This document shows, in pieces, positions 16,419 through 24,898 of a stretch of DNA of 64,000 nt. Position numbers and translations under genes: made by a program. The DNA comes from Streptomyces macrolidinus (lineage in GTDB: Bacteria; Actinomycetota; Actinomycetes; Streptomycetales; Streptomycetaceae), in NCBI RefSeq assembly GCF_023887685.1, contig NZ_JAMWMR010000004.1, positions 248,001 through 312,000 on the forward strand. Direction: 5' to 3'. Positions within the stretch are counted from its first letter, which is position 1, and the number at the start of each line of letters is the position of its first letter. The notes under the pieces are model-generated. The model saw nothing but the letters and a program-made list of their open reading frames with translations. It made no database searches and was not told the origin of the DNA.

Positions 16419-17231
16419 ATGTACGAGAGGCCGACGGGTCCGATGGTGCCGATCAACAGCTCGGTCGCGCATCCCGCGCGCGTCTACAACGCCTGGCTGG
16501 GCGGCAAGGACAACTACCTCGCCGACCGGGAGGCGGCCGAGCTGGCCGCCGCGGCCAACCCGGAGATCGTCCCCGCGGTCCGGGCCAACCGGGCCTTCCT
16601 GGGGCGGGCGGTCCGGCATCTGGCGGGGGAGGCCGGCATCCGGCAGTTCCTCGACATCGGCACCGGGATCCCGGCGGCCGACAACACCCACGAGGTGGCG
16701 CAGCGCGTCGACCCCGGCGCCCGCGTGGTGTACGTCGACAACGACCCGATCGTCCTCGCCCACGCCCGGGCGCTGCTGGTCAGCGCCGCGGAGGGGAGGA
16801 CGGACTACCTCCAGGCGGATCTGCGGGACGTGGACCGCATCCTGGCCGCCGCCGGGAAGACGCTCGACCTGTCCCAGCCCGTGGGTCTCATGCTCGTGGC
16901 GGTCCTCCAGTACGTCCCGGACGCCGACGACCCGTACGACCTCACCCGACGCCTCCTCGACGCGCTCGCCCCCGGCAGCCACCTCGTCCTCTCCCACCCG
17001 GCGGCCGACATCGGCGCCGAGAAGGTCGTCGAGTCCATGCGCGCGTACAACGAGCGGGCCGCCGAACACGCGGGCGCCACGCCGCGCACGCACGCCGGGG
17101 TCACCCGCTTCTTCGACAGCACCGACCTCCTGGCGCCGGGCGTCGTCCAACTGCCCGAGTGGCGCCCGGAGGGCGAGGGGGTCGCGGCGCCCGGACCGCT
17201 GCCGATGTGGTGCGGCGTCGGCCGTAAGTAG
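16419..17231 (+). CDS. SAM-dependent methyltransferase, DUF574 / Methyltransf_19 type
   Basis: A 270-aa protein of the DUF574 S-adenosyl-methyltransferase family, which is strongly expanded in Streptomyces. Family marks are the N-terminal HPARVYNAWLGGKDNYLADR segment and the SAM-binding FLDIGTGIPA loop (about residues 76-85), followed by RVVYVDNDP, the acidic ribose-binding strand. The C-terminal part ends with the usual WCGVGRK strand. Several genomes place such genes near regulators, but their substrates are largely unknown, so I assign none. The ATG at 16419 follows a purine-rich GAGGGGAGCGGG. The gene is divergent from the UvrA-like gene. Confidence 0.9.
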   Translation: MYERPTGPMVPINSSVAHPARVYNAWLGGKDNYLADREAAELAAAANPEIVPAVRANRAFLGRAVRHLAGEAGIRQFLDIGTGIPAADNTHEVAQRVDPGARVVYVDNDPIVLAHARALLVSAAEGRTDYLQADLRDVDRILAAAGKTLDLSQPVGLMLVAVLQYVPDADDPYDLTRRLLDALAPGSHLVLSHPAADIGAEKVVESMRAYNERAAEHAGATPRTHAGVTRFFDSTDLLAPGVVQLPEWRPEGEGVAAPGPLPMWCGVGRK

Positions 17232-17291
17232 GCCCTGATCCGCCGGGCGGCGGCGCACCTCCGTATCTGTCCAGGCGGCGCTGATCAGGGC
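17232..17291. terminator. Possible stem-loop after the methyltransferase gene
   Basis: GCCCTGATC (17232-17240), beginning at the methyltransferase stop codon's end, pairs perfectly with GATCAGGGC (17283-17291) across 42 bases that contain GC-rich self-complementary sequence. It would separate this gene from the next transcription unit. The long loop makes it a tentative terminator. Confidence 0.35.
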
Positions 17292-17307
17292 GGTTGGGTC
17301 ATTTCAT

Positions 17308-17337
17308 TTGACATTAGGGTGGCTTATGGAAGATAAA
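17308..17337 (+). promoter_or_regulatory. Candidate vegetative promoter for the DUF1684/peptide-transport unit
   Basis: TTGACA (17308-17313) and GATAAA (17332-17337), with an 18-base spacer, match the -35 exactly and four of six -10 positions. The start codon of the DUF1684 gene is about 70 bases downstream. The AT content here is high for this genome. Confidence 0.45.
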
Positions 17338-17407
17338 GGGGATGCTTTGGCCATGTGGTCACGTTGCGTAGTGCACGCGGTGTGACCTCGGCATCCCGTC
17401 TGCGCGA

Positions 17408-18148
17408 ATGAGCCCTAACGTGTCCCACTCCAGCACCGACCAGCCCGCCACCGACCCCGTGGGGGAGTGGGACGCCTGGCGCGCCGAGCGCCGTCGGGCC
17501 CTCACCGCGCCCACCGGGAACCTCGCGCTGGTCGAGACCCGGTGGCTCCCCGCGGGTGAGCGGCCGGACCTGGAGGCGGCCCGCGCCGGACTGGCGGACA
17601 GCGTGACCGTCACCAGCCTCCAGCGCACCGACCTGGTCACCGGCGAGCCCGAGCACGGGCTGCGCTTCTGGGACGCCGACGCGCCCGCCGTCCGCCACTT
17701 CGACCACGTCGACGCCTTCCCGTACGACCCGGCCTGGGTGCTCCACGCGACGTACACGCCCGTGCCCGGCGCCCGGCGGGTGTCCTTCGAGCACATCCGG
17801 GACAACGGCGGCACCCGCGATTTCGTCGTCCCCGGTGACATCACGCTCACCCTCGACGGCCGCGACTACACCCTCAGCGCCTTCGACGACGACGGCACCC
17901 TGCTGCTCGTCTTCGGCGACCCCACCAACGGGGACACCACCTACGGAGCCGGCCGCTTCCTCTTCGTCCAGCGCACCGAGGACGACGACCGCGTCCTGCT
18001 CGACTTCAACCGCGCCTTCGTACCGCCCTGCGGGTTCTCCGATCAGTACAACTGTCCGATGCCGCCGCGGCAGAACCGCCTCCACCTGCCCGTCGAGGCA
18101 GGTGAGAAGCGCCCCGTCTTCCGCGACGGCTTCTCCGACCAGCACTGA
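17408..18148 (+). CDS. DUF1684 protein
   Basis: A 246-aa DUF1684 protein. The family signature is its C-terminal half: GDPTNGDTTYGAGRFLF, followed by LDFNRAFVPPCGFSDQYN and CPMPPRQNRL, with conserved cysteines. No signal peptide or membrane segment is seen, so it is probably cytoplasmic. The biochemical function of DUF1684 is not established. It lies 44 bases upstream of the peptide ABC transporter and is probably cotranscribed with it, so a role linked to the imported peptides is possible but unproven. The ATG at 17408 precedes the usual Asp/Glu/Trp-rich N-terminus; an alternative GTG lies a few codons in. Confidence 0.85.
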   Translation: MSPNVSHSSTDQPATDPVGEWDAWRAERRRALTAPTGNLALVETRWLPAGERPDLEAARAGLADSVTVTSLQRTDLVTGEPEHGLRFWDADAPAVRHFDHVDAFPYDPAWVLHATYTPVPGARRVSFEHIRDNGGTRDFVVPGDITLTLDGRDYTLSAFDDDGTLLLVFGDPTNGDTTYGAGRFLFVQRTEDDDRVLLDFNRAFVPPCGFSDQYNCPMPPRQNRLHLPVEAGEKRPVFRDGFSDQH

Positions 18149-18192
18149 TCACCCGTAGCTCCCCGCACCGCAGCACGAAAGCGCCCTTCGCC

Positions 18193-19707
18193 ATGAGCAT
18201 CAAGAAGACGTCCCTGTACGCCACCGCCACCGCGACCACCCTCGCGCTGACCCTGACCGCCTGCGGCGGCTCCGGCAACAGCGCCTCGGGCGGCCACTAC
18301 GACAAGAACGCCACGGTCGAGATCGGCTCCCTCTACGAGCCGCAGAACCTCGACAACACCGCGGGCGGCGGCCAGGGCGTCACCGAGGCCCTCAACGGCA
18401 ACGTCTACGAAGGGCTGTTCAAGCTCACCGACGACGGCAAGACCGAGAAGCTGCTGGCCCAGGACTACAAGGTCAGCGACGACGGCCTCACCTACACCTT
18501 CACCCTGCGCGACGGCGTGACGTTCCACAGCGGCAAGAAGCTCACCAGCGAGGACGTCAAGTACAGCCTGGAGAAGGTCATCGCGGACGACTCCCAGTCC
18601 GCCCGCAAGGCCAACCTCGAGGTCATCAAGAGCATCGCCACCCCCGACGCGCGCACCGTCAAGGTCACGCTGTCGCAGAAGTCGATCTCCTTCGTCTACA
18701 ACCTCTCCTACGTCTGGATCACCAACTCCCAGGCGAAGAACCTGAAGACGACCGAGGACGGCACCGGCCCCTACCGGCTGGACAAGTGGACCCGCGGCTC
18801 CGCGCTCAGCATGACCCGGTACGCCGGGTACTGGGGCAAGGCCGCCGCCAACGCCAAGGCCGTCTTCCACTACTACAAGGACGCCACCGCGCTCAACAAC
18901 GCCCTGGCGACCGGCGCCGTGGACGTGGTCACCGGCGAGCAGTCGCCCGACGCCCTCGACCAGTTCAAGAACAACCAGAACTACAAGGTCAACGACGGCG
19001 ACTCCACCACCAAGCTGCTGCTCGCCTTCAACGACAAGGCCAAGCCGTTCACGGACGTCCGGGTGCGCCAGGCCGTCTCCGCCGCCATCGACGACAAGAA
19101 GCTGCTGGAGTCCGTCTGGGGCGGTTACGGCAAGCTCATCGGCTCGATGGTGCCGCCCACCGACCCCTGGTACGAGGACCTGACCAAGGTCAACGCCTAC
19201 GACCCGGCACGCGCCAAGAAGCTGCTCGCCGAGGCCGGGTACGGCAAGGGCTTCGACTTCACCCTCGACACCCCGAACTACGACCCGCACCCCACCGCGG
19301 CCACCTTCATCAAGTCCCAGCTCGCCAAGGTCGGCATCACCGTCAAGATCAACACGATCACGCCGGACGAGTGGTACACGAAGGTCTACAAGAACCACGA
19401 CTTCACGGCCACGCTCCAGGAGCACGTCAACGACCGCGACCTCGTCTGGTACGGCAACCCCGACTTCTACTGGGGCTACGACAACAAGCAGGTCACCCGG
19501 TGGGTCCAGCAGGCCGAGGAGGCCGCCACCACCGCCGAGCAGACCGAGCTGCTGAAGAAGGTGGGCCGCAAGACCGCCGAGGACGCGGCCAGCGACTGGC
19601 TGTACCTCTACCCGCAGATCGTCGTCGCGAACAGCAAGCTGTCCGGCTACCCGGTCAACGGCCTCAACTCCCAGTTCTTCGCCTACGACATCAAGAAGAA
19701 GAGCTGA
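18193..19707 (+). CDS. Peptide ABC transporter substrate-binding lipoprotein (SBP family 5)
   Basis: A 504-aa extracellular solute-binding protein of the oligopeptide/dipeptide class (SBP_bac_5). It has a lipoprotein signal with lipobox LTAC, lipidated at Cys24. The mature protein shows the family's NGNVYEGLFKL, DGLTYTFTLRDGVTFHSGK and KLTSEDVKYSLEKV segments. It would sit on the outer face of the membrane and deliver peptides, or sometimes nickel or sugars, to the following permeases. Its stop overlaps the first permease ATG by one base (TGATG). The substrate is not readable from sequence. Confidence 0.92.
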   Translation: MSIKKTSLYATATATTLALTLTACGGSGNSASGGHYDKNATVEIGSLYEPQNLDNTAGGGQGVTEALNGNVYEGLFKLTDDGKTEKLLAQDYKVSDDGLTYTFTLRDGVTFHSGKKLTSEDVKYSLEKVIADDSQSARKANLEVIKSIATPDARTVKVTLSQKSISFVYNLSYVWITNSQAKNLKTTEDGTGPYRLDKWTRGSALSMTRYAGYWGKAAANAKAVFHYYKDATALNNALATGAVDVVTGEQSPDALDQFKNNQNYKVNDGDSTTKLLLAFNDKAKPFTDVRVRQAVSAAIDDKKLLESVWGGYGKLIGSMVPPTDPWYEDLTKVNAYDPARAKKLLAEAGYGKGFDFTLDTPNYDPHPTAATFIKSQLAKVGITVKINTITPDEWYTKVYKNHDFTATLQEHVNDRDLVWYGNPDFYWGYDNKQVTRWVQQAEEAATTAEQTELLKKVGRKTAEDAASDWLYLYPQIVVANSKLSGYPVNGLNSQFFAYDIKKKS

Positions 19708-20672
19708 TGACGCGCTATCTGCTGCGCCGCCTCGCCTTCCTCGTGGTGTCGCTGGCCCTGGCGAGCATCGTGCTGTTCGTCCTGCTGCGCCTGCTGCCCG
19801 GCGATCCGGCCAACGCGCTCACCTCCGTGGGCGCCGACCCCGAACAGATCGCCGCGGCCCGCCACGCCATCGGCTCCGACAAGCCGCTGCCCGAGCAGTT
19901 CACCCACTGGCTCGGGCAGTTGGCGAGCGGCGACCTCGGCACCTCCTTCGTCAGCTCGCTGCCCGTCGGACCCGAGGTCGCCTCCCGGCTGAACGTCACC
20001 GTGCCCCTGACCCTCATCGCGTTCACCCTGGCCGTCCTCATCGCCGTACCCGCCGGGTTCGTCGCCGCCCACAAGCGACACACCTGGTACGGGGCCCTGC
20101 TCAGCGGGGTCTCCCAACTCGGCATCGCCGTCCCCGTGTTCTGGCTCGGCATGATCCTCATCGCCGTCTTCGCGCTCAACGCGGGCTGGCTCCCGGCCGG
20201 CGGCTTCCCGCAGGACGGCTGGTCCGAGCCCGCCGAGGCGATCCGCTCCCTCGTCCTGCCGGTCCTCACCATCGCCCTGGTGATGAGCGCGTCCCTGATC
20301 CGCTACGTCCGCTCCGCCACCCTCGACGTCCTCGGCAGCGACCACCTGCGCACCGCCCGCGCCCTCGGCTCGTCCTTCGGACAGGCGATGTGGCGGCACG
20401 GGCTGCGCAACGCCTCCGTACCGGTGATCTCCGTCCTCGGTATCGAACTCGCCTCGACGCTGCTCGGCGCGGTCGTCGTGGAGTCGGTGTACGCGCTGCC
20501 CGGCCTCGGTTCGATGCTCGCCACCGGCATCGCCCAGCACGACTACCCCGTCGTCCAGGGCGTCCTGTTCGTCTCCACGCTCGCCGTACTGCTCATCGGC
20601 TTCGCCGCCGACCTGGTCCAGCGGATCATCGACCCGCGACTGCGCGGCCGGCTCTCCGGAGGTGCCCGATGA
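19707..20672 (+). CDS. Peptide ABC transporter permease (DppB type)
   Basis: A 321-aa inner-membrane permease with six predicted helices. The N-terminal helix starts RLAFLVVSLALASIVLFVLL and is followed by the family's LLPGDPANAL motif. The EAA-type cytoplasmic loop near the C-terminus reads RTARALGSSFGQAMWRHGLRNA. It pairs with the next gene as a DppB/DppC heterodimer. Start and stop overlap the neighbouring genes by 1 and 4 bases. Confidence 0.92.
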   Translation: MTRYLLRRLAFLVVSLALASIVLFVLLRLLPGDPANALTSVGADPEQIAAARHAIGSDKPLPEQFTHWLGQLASGDLGTSFVSSLPVGPEVASRLNVTVPLTLIAFTLAVLIAVPAGFVAAHKRHTWYGALLSGVSQLGIAVPVFWLGMILIAVFALNAGWLPAGGFPQDGWSEPAEAIRSLVLPVLTIALVMSASLIRYVRSATLDVLGSDHLRTARALGSSFGQAMWRHGLRNASVPVISVLGIELASTLLGAVVVESVYALPGLGSMLATGIAQHDYPVVQGVLFVSTLAVLLIGFAADLVQRIIDPRLRGRLSGGAR

Positions 20673-21547
20673 CCCAGGTAGACGTACGCACCCCCGTACC
20701 CGCGCGGAAGGCGTCGCCGGACAAGCGCCGCTCCCGGCGCTCGGCCACCCTCGTCGTCGGCTGCGTCCTGGCCGGACTCATCGCGCTGCTCGCCCTGGTC
20801 TCCCTGATCTGGCTGCCCTACGCGACCGACGACACCTCCGGCGGACGCCTGGCCGGACCCGGCGGCGGCCACCTGCTCGGCACCGACAAGCTCGGACGCG
20901 ACCTGTTCACCCAGGTGATGACCGGATCGCGGATCGCCGTCGAGGCCGGTCTCGGCTCGGTCCTCATCGCCGCCGGCCTCGGCATCACACTGGGCGTGCT
21001 CGCCGCGTTCGCGCAGGGCTGGCTCGACGACACCGTCTCCGCCTTCCTCGACATCCTCATCGCCTTCCCCACACTGCTGCTCGCGATGCTCATCGTCGCC
21101 GCGCGCTCGGCGACCCTCGGCTCGGCCGTCCTCGCGATCGGCCTGGCCCAGAGCGCCGTCGTCGCCCGGCTGGTACGCATCCTGGTCAAGCGGGTCCTGG
21201 CGCAGGACTACATCACCGCCGCCCGCACCTCCGGCACGTCCTGGTCCCGGACCGTGGTGGCCCATGTGCTGCCCAACATCTGGCCGACCCTCGTGGTCAA
21301 CCTCGCCCTTCAGTTCGGCCTCGCCGTACTGGCCGAGGCCGGACTGTCCTACCTCGGACTCGGCGCGCCCCCGCCGAACGCGTCCTGGGGCCGCATGCTC
21401 CAGGAAGCCCAGGCGACCTTCACCACCGCACCCGTGGGCGCGCTCGCCCCCGGCATCCTGCTCGTCCTGCTCGTCATCGGCGTCAACCTCATCGCCGACG
21501 GCCTGCGCGACACCCTCGACCCGGCCACCCGCAAGAGGCGCGCATGA
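20669..21547 (+). CDS. Peptide ABC transporter permease (DppC type)
   Basis: A 292-aa permease with a hydrophobic N-terminal anchor after about 25 polar residues. It has the GTDKLGRDLFTQVMTGSRIA signature of DppC/OppC proteins and an EAA loop, TAARTSGTSWSRTVVAHVLPN. The C-terminus (GLRDTLDPATRKRR) is typical. It forms the channel with the preceding permease. Four-base overlaps on both sides indicate tight translational coupling. Confidence 0.92.
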   Translation: MTQVDVRTPVPARKASPDKRRSRRSATLVVGCVLAGLIALLALVSLIWLPYATDDTSGGRLAGPGGGHLLGTDKLGRDLFTQVMTGSRIAVEAGLGSVLIAAGLGITLGVLAAFAQGWLDDTVSAFLDILIAFPTLLLAMLIVAARSATLGSAVLAIGLAQSAVVARLVRILVKRVLAQDYITAARTSGTSWSRTVVAHVLPNIWPTLVVNLALQFGLAVLAEAGLSYLGLGAPPPNASWGRMLQEAQATFTTAPVGALAPGILLVLLVIGVNLIADGLRDTLDPATRKRRA

Positions 21548-22344
21548 CCCTCCTCGACGTCCGCGGGCTGACCGTCCGCACCACCGACGGCCGCACCCTG
21601 GTGGACGACCTGTCCTTCAGCCTGGCGCGCGGCGAACGGCTCGGCCTCATCGGCGAGTCCGGCTCCGGCAAGTCCCTGACCACGCTCGCCGTGCTCGGCC
21701 TGCTGCCCGACGGCATGACCGCCACCGGCGGCATCGAACTCGCGGGCACACAGATCGTCGGCGCCCCCGAGAAGCGGCTCACCGCGGTCCGCGGCCGGGA
21801 CGCCGCCGTCGTCTTCCAGGAACCGCTGACCGCACTCGACCCGCTGATGCGTGTCGGCCGCCAGATCGCCGAACCCCTGCGCAGGCGCACCGGCCTGAAG
21901 GGCGCCGAGCTGGCGCGGGCCGTGGCCTTCGCGCTCGAACAGGTACGGCTGCCCGACCCCGAGCGCATCGCCCGCGCCTTCCCGCACGAGATCTCCGGCG
22001 GCCAGCGCCAGCGCGTGGCCCTCGCCATGGCCCTGGCCTGCGATCCGAAGCTGCTCATCGCGGACGAGCCGACCACCGCCCTGGACGTGTCCGTGCAGGC
22101 CGAGATGCTGGAACTCATCGACACCCTGGTCCGCGAACGGGAGATGGCCGTGCTGTTCGTCAGCCATGACCTCGCCGTCGTGGCCAAGGTGACCGACCGC
22201 GCCCTGGTGCTCAAGGACGGCCGGGCCGTCGAGAAGGGCGAGGTACGCAGCCTCGTCGGCGCGCCCCGCGAGGACTACACCAAGGCCCTGGTCGCCAGCG
22301 CCCGGCGGCTGGAGTCCGCACTGGACCTGAGGAGCACGCGATGA
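21544..22344 (+). CDS. Peptide ABC transporter ATPase (DppD type)
   Basis: A 266-aa ABC ATPase. Walker A is GESGSGKS (about residues 38-45), the signature is EISGGQRQRVALA and Walker B is LLIADEPTTALD. It hydrolyses ATP to drive the permease pair. DppD proteins usually carry a C-terminal Cys-rich extension binding an iron-sulfur cluster. This one ends soon after the core domain, so it is a short form. Confidence 0.92.
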   Translation: MTLLDVRGLTVRTTDGRTLVDDLSFSLARGERLGLIGESGSGKSLTTLAVLGLLPDGMTATGGIELAGTQIVGAPEKRLTAVRGRDAAVVFQEPLTALDPLMRVGRQIAEPLRRRTGLKGAELARAVAFALEQVRLPDPERIARAFPHEISGGQRQRVALAMALACDPKLLIADEPTTALDVSVQAEMLELIDTLVREREMAVLFVSHDLAVVAKVTDRALVLKDGRAVEKGEVRSLVGAPREDYTKALVASARRLESALDLRSTR

Positions 22345-23147
22345 CCGCCGAACCCGACGCGGAGACCCCCGTCCCCGACACGACGACGCCCGTACTCGAA
22401 CTGGCCGACGTCGCGCTGCGCTACCGGGGCGGCGCGGACAACGTCGTCGAGGACGTCTCCCTCACGGTCGGGGCCGGACACAGTCTCGCGCTCGTCGGCG
22501 AGTCGGGCGCCGGGAAGACCACCCTGCTGCGCCTGCTGCTGGGGCTCGCCCGCCCCACCTCCGGCCAGGTCCGCTTCGACGGCGCCGAGCTGTCCCTGCG
22601 CGACCGGGAGCAGATGCGCCGCTTCCGCCGCAGTGTGCAGTGCGTCTTCCAGGACCCGTACTCCTCGCTCGACCCACGCCGCCGGGTGGGCGCCACCGTG
22701 GCCGAGCCGCTGCGCTCCCTGGGCATCGACAGCCGCGCCACGGCCCGGCCGAAGGTGGCCGAGGCCCTGGAACGCGTGGGCCTGCCGGCCGACGCGGCGG
22801 ACCGCTATCCGCATGAGTTCTCCGGCGGCCAGCGCCAGCGGATCGCCATCGCCCGCGCCACGGTCTGCACCCCGCGGATCCTGCTGGCGGACGAACCCGT
22901 GAGCGCGCTCGACGTCACCACCCGGGTGAAGGTGGTCGACCTGCTGGCCGAACTCAAGCAGGAGCAGGGGCTGACGCTCGTGATGGTCTCCCACGACCTG
23001 TCGGTCGTCGCCTCGCTGTGCGAGCGGACCGCGGTCCTGGAGCGCGGCCGGGTGGTCGAGCAGGGCGACACCGCCCAGGTACTGGGCCGCCCCGCGCACT
23101 CCTACACCCGCCGCCTGATCGACAGCGTGCCGCGGCTGCCCGTCTGA
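22341..23147 (+). CDS. Peptide ABC transporter ATPase (DppF type)
   Basis: A 268-aa second ABC ATPase. Walker A is GESGAGKTT, the signature EFSGGQRQRIAIA and Walker B ILLADEPVSALD. The conserved VFQDPYSSLDPR segment of OppF/DppF proteins is present. It completes the five-gene importer. Its 3' end overlaps the convergent deacetylase gene by 46 bases. Confidence 0.92.
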   Translation: MTAEPDAETPVPDTTTPVLELADVALRYRGGADNVVEDVSLTVGAGHSLALVGESGAGKTTLLRLLLGLARPTSGQVRFDGAELSLRDREQMRRFRRSVQCVFQDPYSSLDPRRRVGATVAEPLRSLGIDSRATARPKVAEALERVGLPADAADRYPHEFSGGQRQRIAIARATVCTPRILLADEPVSALDVTTRVKVVDLLAELKQEQGLTLVMVSHDLSVVASLCERTAVLERGRVVEQGDTAQVLGRPAHSYTRRLIDSVPRLPV

Positions 23148-23923
23148 GACACGCCGCCCGGCAGCTCGACGTCCAGCGCCTCGGTGCCGTGCTCGGCGAG
23201 CGGGCCCACCGACAGCCCGGCCGCGCGGCAGTCCGCGACGATGCCGGCCAGCGCGCCGAGCGACGCGCGCCAGCAACCGGTCGCCGAGAGCCGGTCGGAG
23301 TCGTGCAGCAGCAGCGTGCCACCGCCGCGCAGCCCGGCCCCGACCGTGGTGCGTACGGAGGCGGGCGTGGCCCCGGCCGTCCAGTCCTTGCCCCAGGCGG
23401 TCCACAGCACCGGCCGCAGTCCGACCCTGCGGGCGGCGGCCCAGCGCCCGGACGTCAGGATCCCGTACGGCGGGCGGTACCACCGCGGCGGGTGGCCCCC
23501 GGCCTGCCCCACCGCGTGGACCGCGCGCGCCAGGTCCGCCGTGTCGCGTGCGGGAGCGGGCAGCCAGGGCCGGTCGTGGGTCCAGCCGTGCACGGCGAGT
23601 TCATGGCCGCGCTCGGCGGTCTCGCGGGCCAGCGCCGGGTGCCGTGTGACGCTCTCCCCGAGCATGAAGAACGTCGCCCGCACACCGAGGCCGTCCAGCG
23701 TGTCGAGGAAGCGCGGGGTGGACGTCGGATCGGGGCCGTCGTCGAACGTGAGAGCGACATGGTCGGGGCGACCGGCCCCCGCGAGTCGCGGGAAGAAGCG
23801 GTGCCGCAGGCCGGGCAGCCAGGTGGCGGCCGGGCCGATGTGGGCGACCGTGGCGAGGGCGAACGACGTCAGGACGGCGGTCGCGTGCCGGGCGGGGACA
23901 TCGACAACGGCGGGACGGGACAT
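23102..23923 (-). CDS. Polysaccharide deacetylase (NodB-fold)
   Basis: A 273-aa NodB-homology deacetylase of carbohydrate esterase family 4. The motifs are TFDDGPD (catalytic base and metal ligand), HGWTHDR with the two metal histidines, and RPPYG. A hydrophobic N-terminal stretch (about residues 14-38) may anchor or export it, so it probably acts on peptidoglycan, chitin or another envelope N-acetyl polysaccharide. It is the last gene of a reverse-strand run after an SDR and an EamA transporter. It overlaps the end of the convergent transporter gene. Confidence 0.88.
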   Translation of the reverse strand: MSRPAVVDVPARHATAVLTSFALATVAHIGPAATWLPGLRHRFFPRLAGAGRPDHVALTFDDGPDPTSTPRFLDTLDGLGVRATFFMLGESVTRHPALARETAERGHELAVHGWTHDRPWLPAPARDTADLARAVHAVGQAGGHPPRWYRPPYGILTSGRWAAARRVGLRPVLWTAWGKDWTAGATPASVRTTVGAGLRGGGTLLLHDSDRLSATGCWRASLGALAGIVADCRAAGLSVGPLAEHGTEALDVELPGGVSQTGSRGTLSIRRRV

Positions 23924-23971
23924 CGCTCCTCGACCTCCTCGCCCCCCTTGTCGTCCTGCTCGTCCTCGGCG

Positions 23972-24886
23972 TCATGGGGACCCGTCGTCGTCACGGGAAC
24001 CGTTCCGCCCCGGTGGCGCCACCGTGTCCCAGGCGCCGCCGCTCGCCAGGGCCCGCGCCAGCCCGATGCTGCCGAGCCCGATGAGCGCCACCCCGATCAG
24101 CTCCGGCAGCACCCACGCCCCGAGAGCGATCCGCTCGTCGAACAGCACCCACCCCAGCCCCACGCTGACCACGGCGTCTCCCAGGGTGAGAACCGGCTGG
24201 GACGCCGTCAGGGTCCCAGCGCGGAACGCGTTCTGCAACAGCACGAAGGCCACCAGCCCGGTGGCGAGAGTGGCATAGGGCGGCCACCCCGTGAGCACCG
24301 CGACCGGACCCCGCGAAATTCCCCCCATGACCTCCTTGAGCAGCGCGGCGGTGGCGGCGAACGACACCGCGGACGCCAACCCGAACAGCGCCGCGCGCGG
24401 CGCTCCCCTCAGCGGGCGGGCCAGTACGACGGAGGCGGCCACCACGCAGGCCAGCGTGACACCCACCACGGGCCAGCGCCCCGGCAGGGCGGTGGCCTGG
24501 CCCGGCGACGGCGCGGCCATCCCCAGGAAGAGCGCGAGACCCACGGCCAGCGCGGCGAACGCCAGCCAGGTACGACGGTCCGGCAGGCGCTGGAAGACCA
24601 CACTGCCGACCGCCAGGGTGAACAACAGTTCGCTGGTCAGCAGGGGCTGGACGAGGGACAGACTGCCCACGGCCAGCGCGGCGGCCTGGAGGGCGGTCGA
24701 CACCGCGAGCATCGCGGCACCCGCCAGCCAGTGGGGCCGCCGCAGCACATGGACGATCCAGCGCACCCCCGGCCACCGCCCGTGGAGGACGTCGGGTTCG
24801 TCCCGCGCGGCCCGTCGTTGCAGGACGGAGGCCGAGGCGTTGGAGAGCGCCGCGAGCAGCGCGAGCACGATGGTGGGAGCGCTCAC
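23972..24886 (-). CDS. EamA/DMT-family transporter
   Basis: A 304-aa membrane protein of the drug/metabolite transporter superfamily, with about ten predicted helices arranged as two EamA repeats. The first begins TIVLALLAALSNASASVLQ and the second shows ASQPVLTLGDAVVSVGLGW. A short hydrophilic tail ends the protein. Substrates of such proteins range from amino acids to metabolites, so none is assigned. The GTG at 24886 is 12 bases after the SDR stop, implying one operon. Confidence 0.85.
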   Translation of the reverse strand: MSAPTIVLALLAALSNASASVLQRRAARDEPDVLHGRWPGVRWIVHVLRRPHWLAGAAMLAVSTALQAAALAVGSLSLVQPLLTSELLFTLAVGSVVFQRLPDRRTWLAFAALAVGLALFLGMAAPSPGQATALPGRWPVVGVTLACVVAASVVLARPLRGAPRAALFGLASAVSFAATAALLKEVMGGISRGPVAVLTGWPPYATLATGLVAFVLLQNAFRAGTLTASQPVLTLGDAVVSVGLGWVLFDERIALGAWVLPELIGVALIGLGSIGLARALASGGAWDTVAPPGRNGSRDDDGSP

Positions 24887-24898
24887 CCGCCACTCGAT

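Noticed and set aside
14011..17238. Long forward open frame across the UvrA-like and methyltransferase genes
   Set aside because: It crosses two genes on opposite strands, has no motif, and is explained as GC-bias shadow of both.
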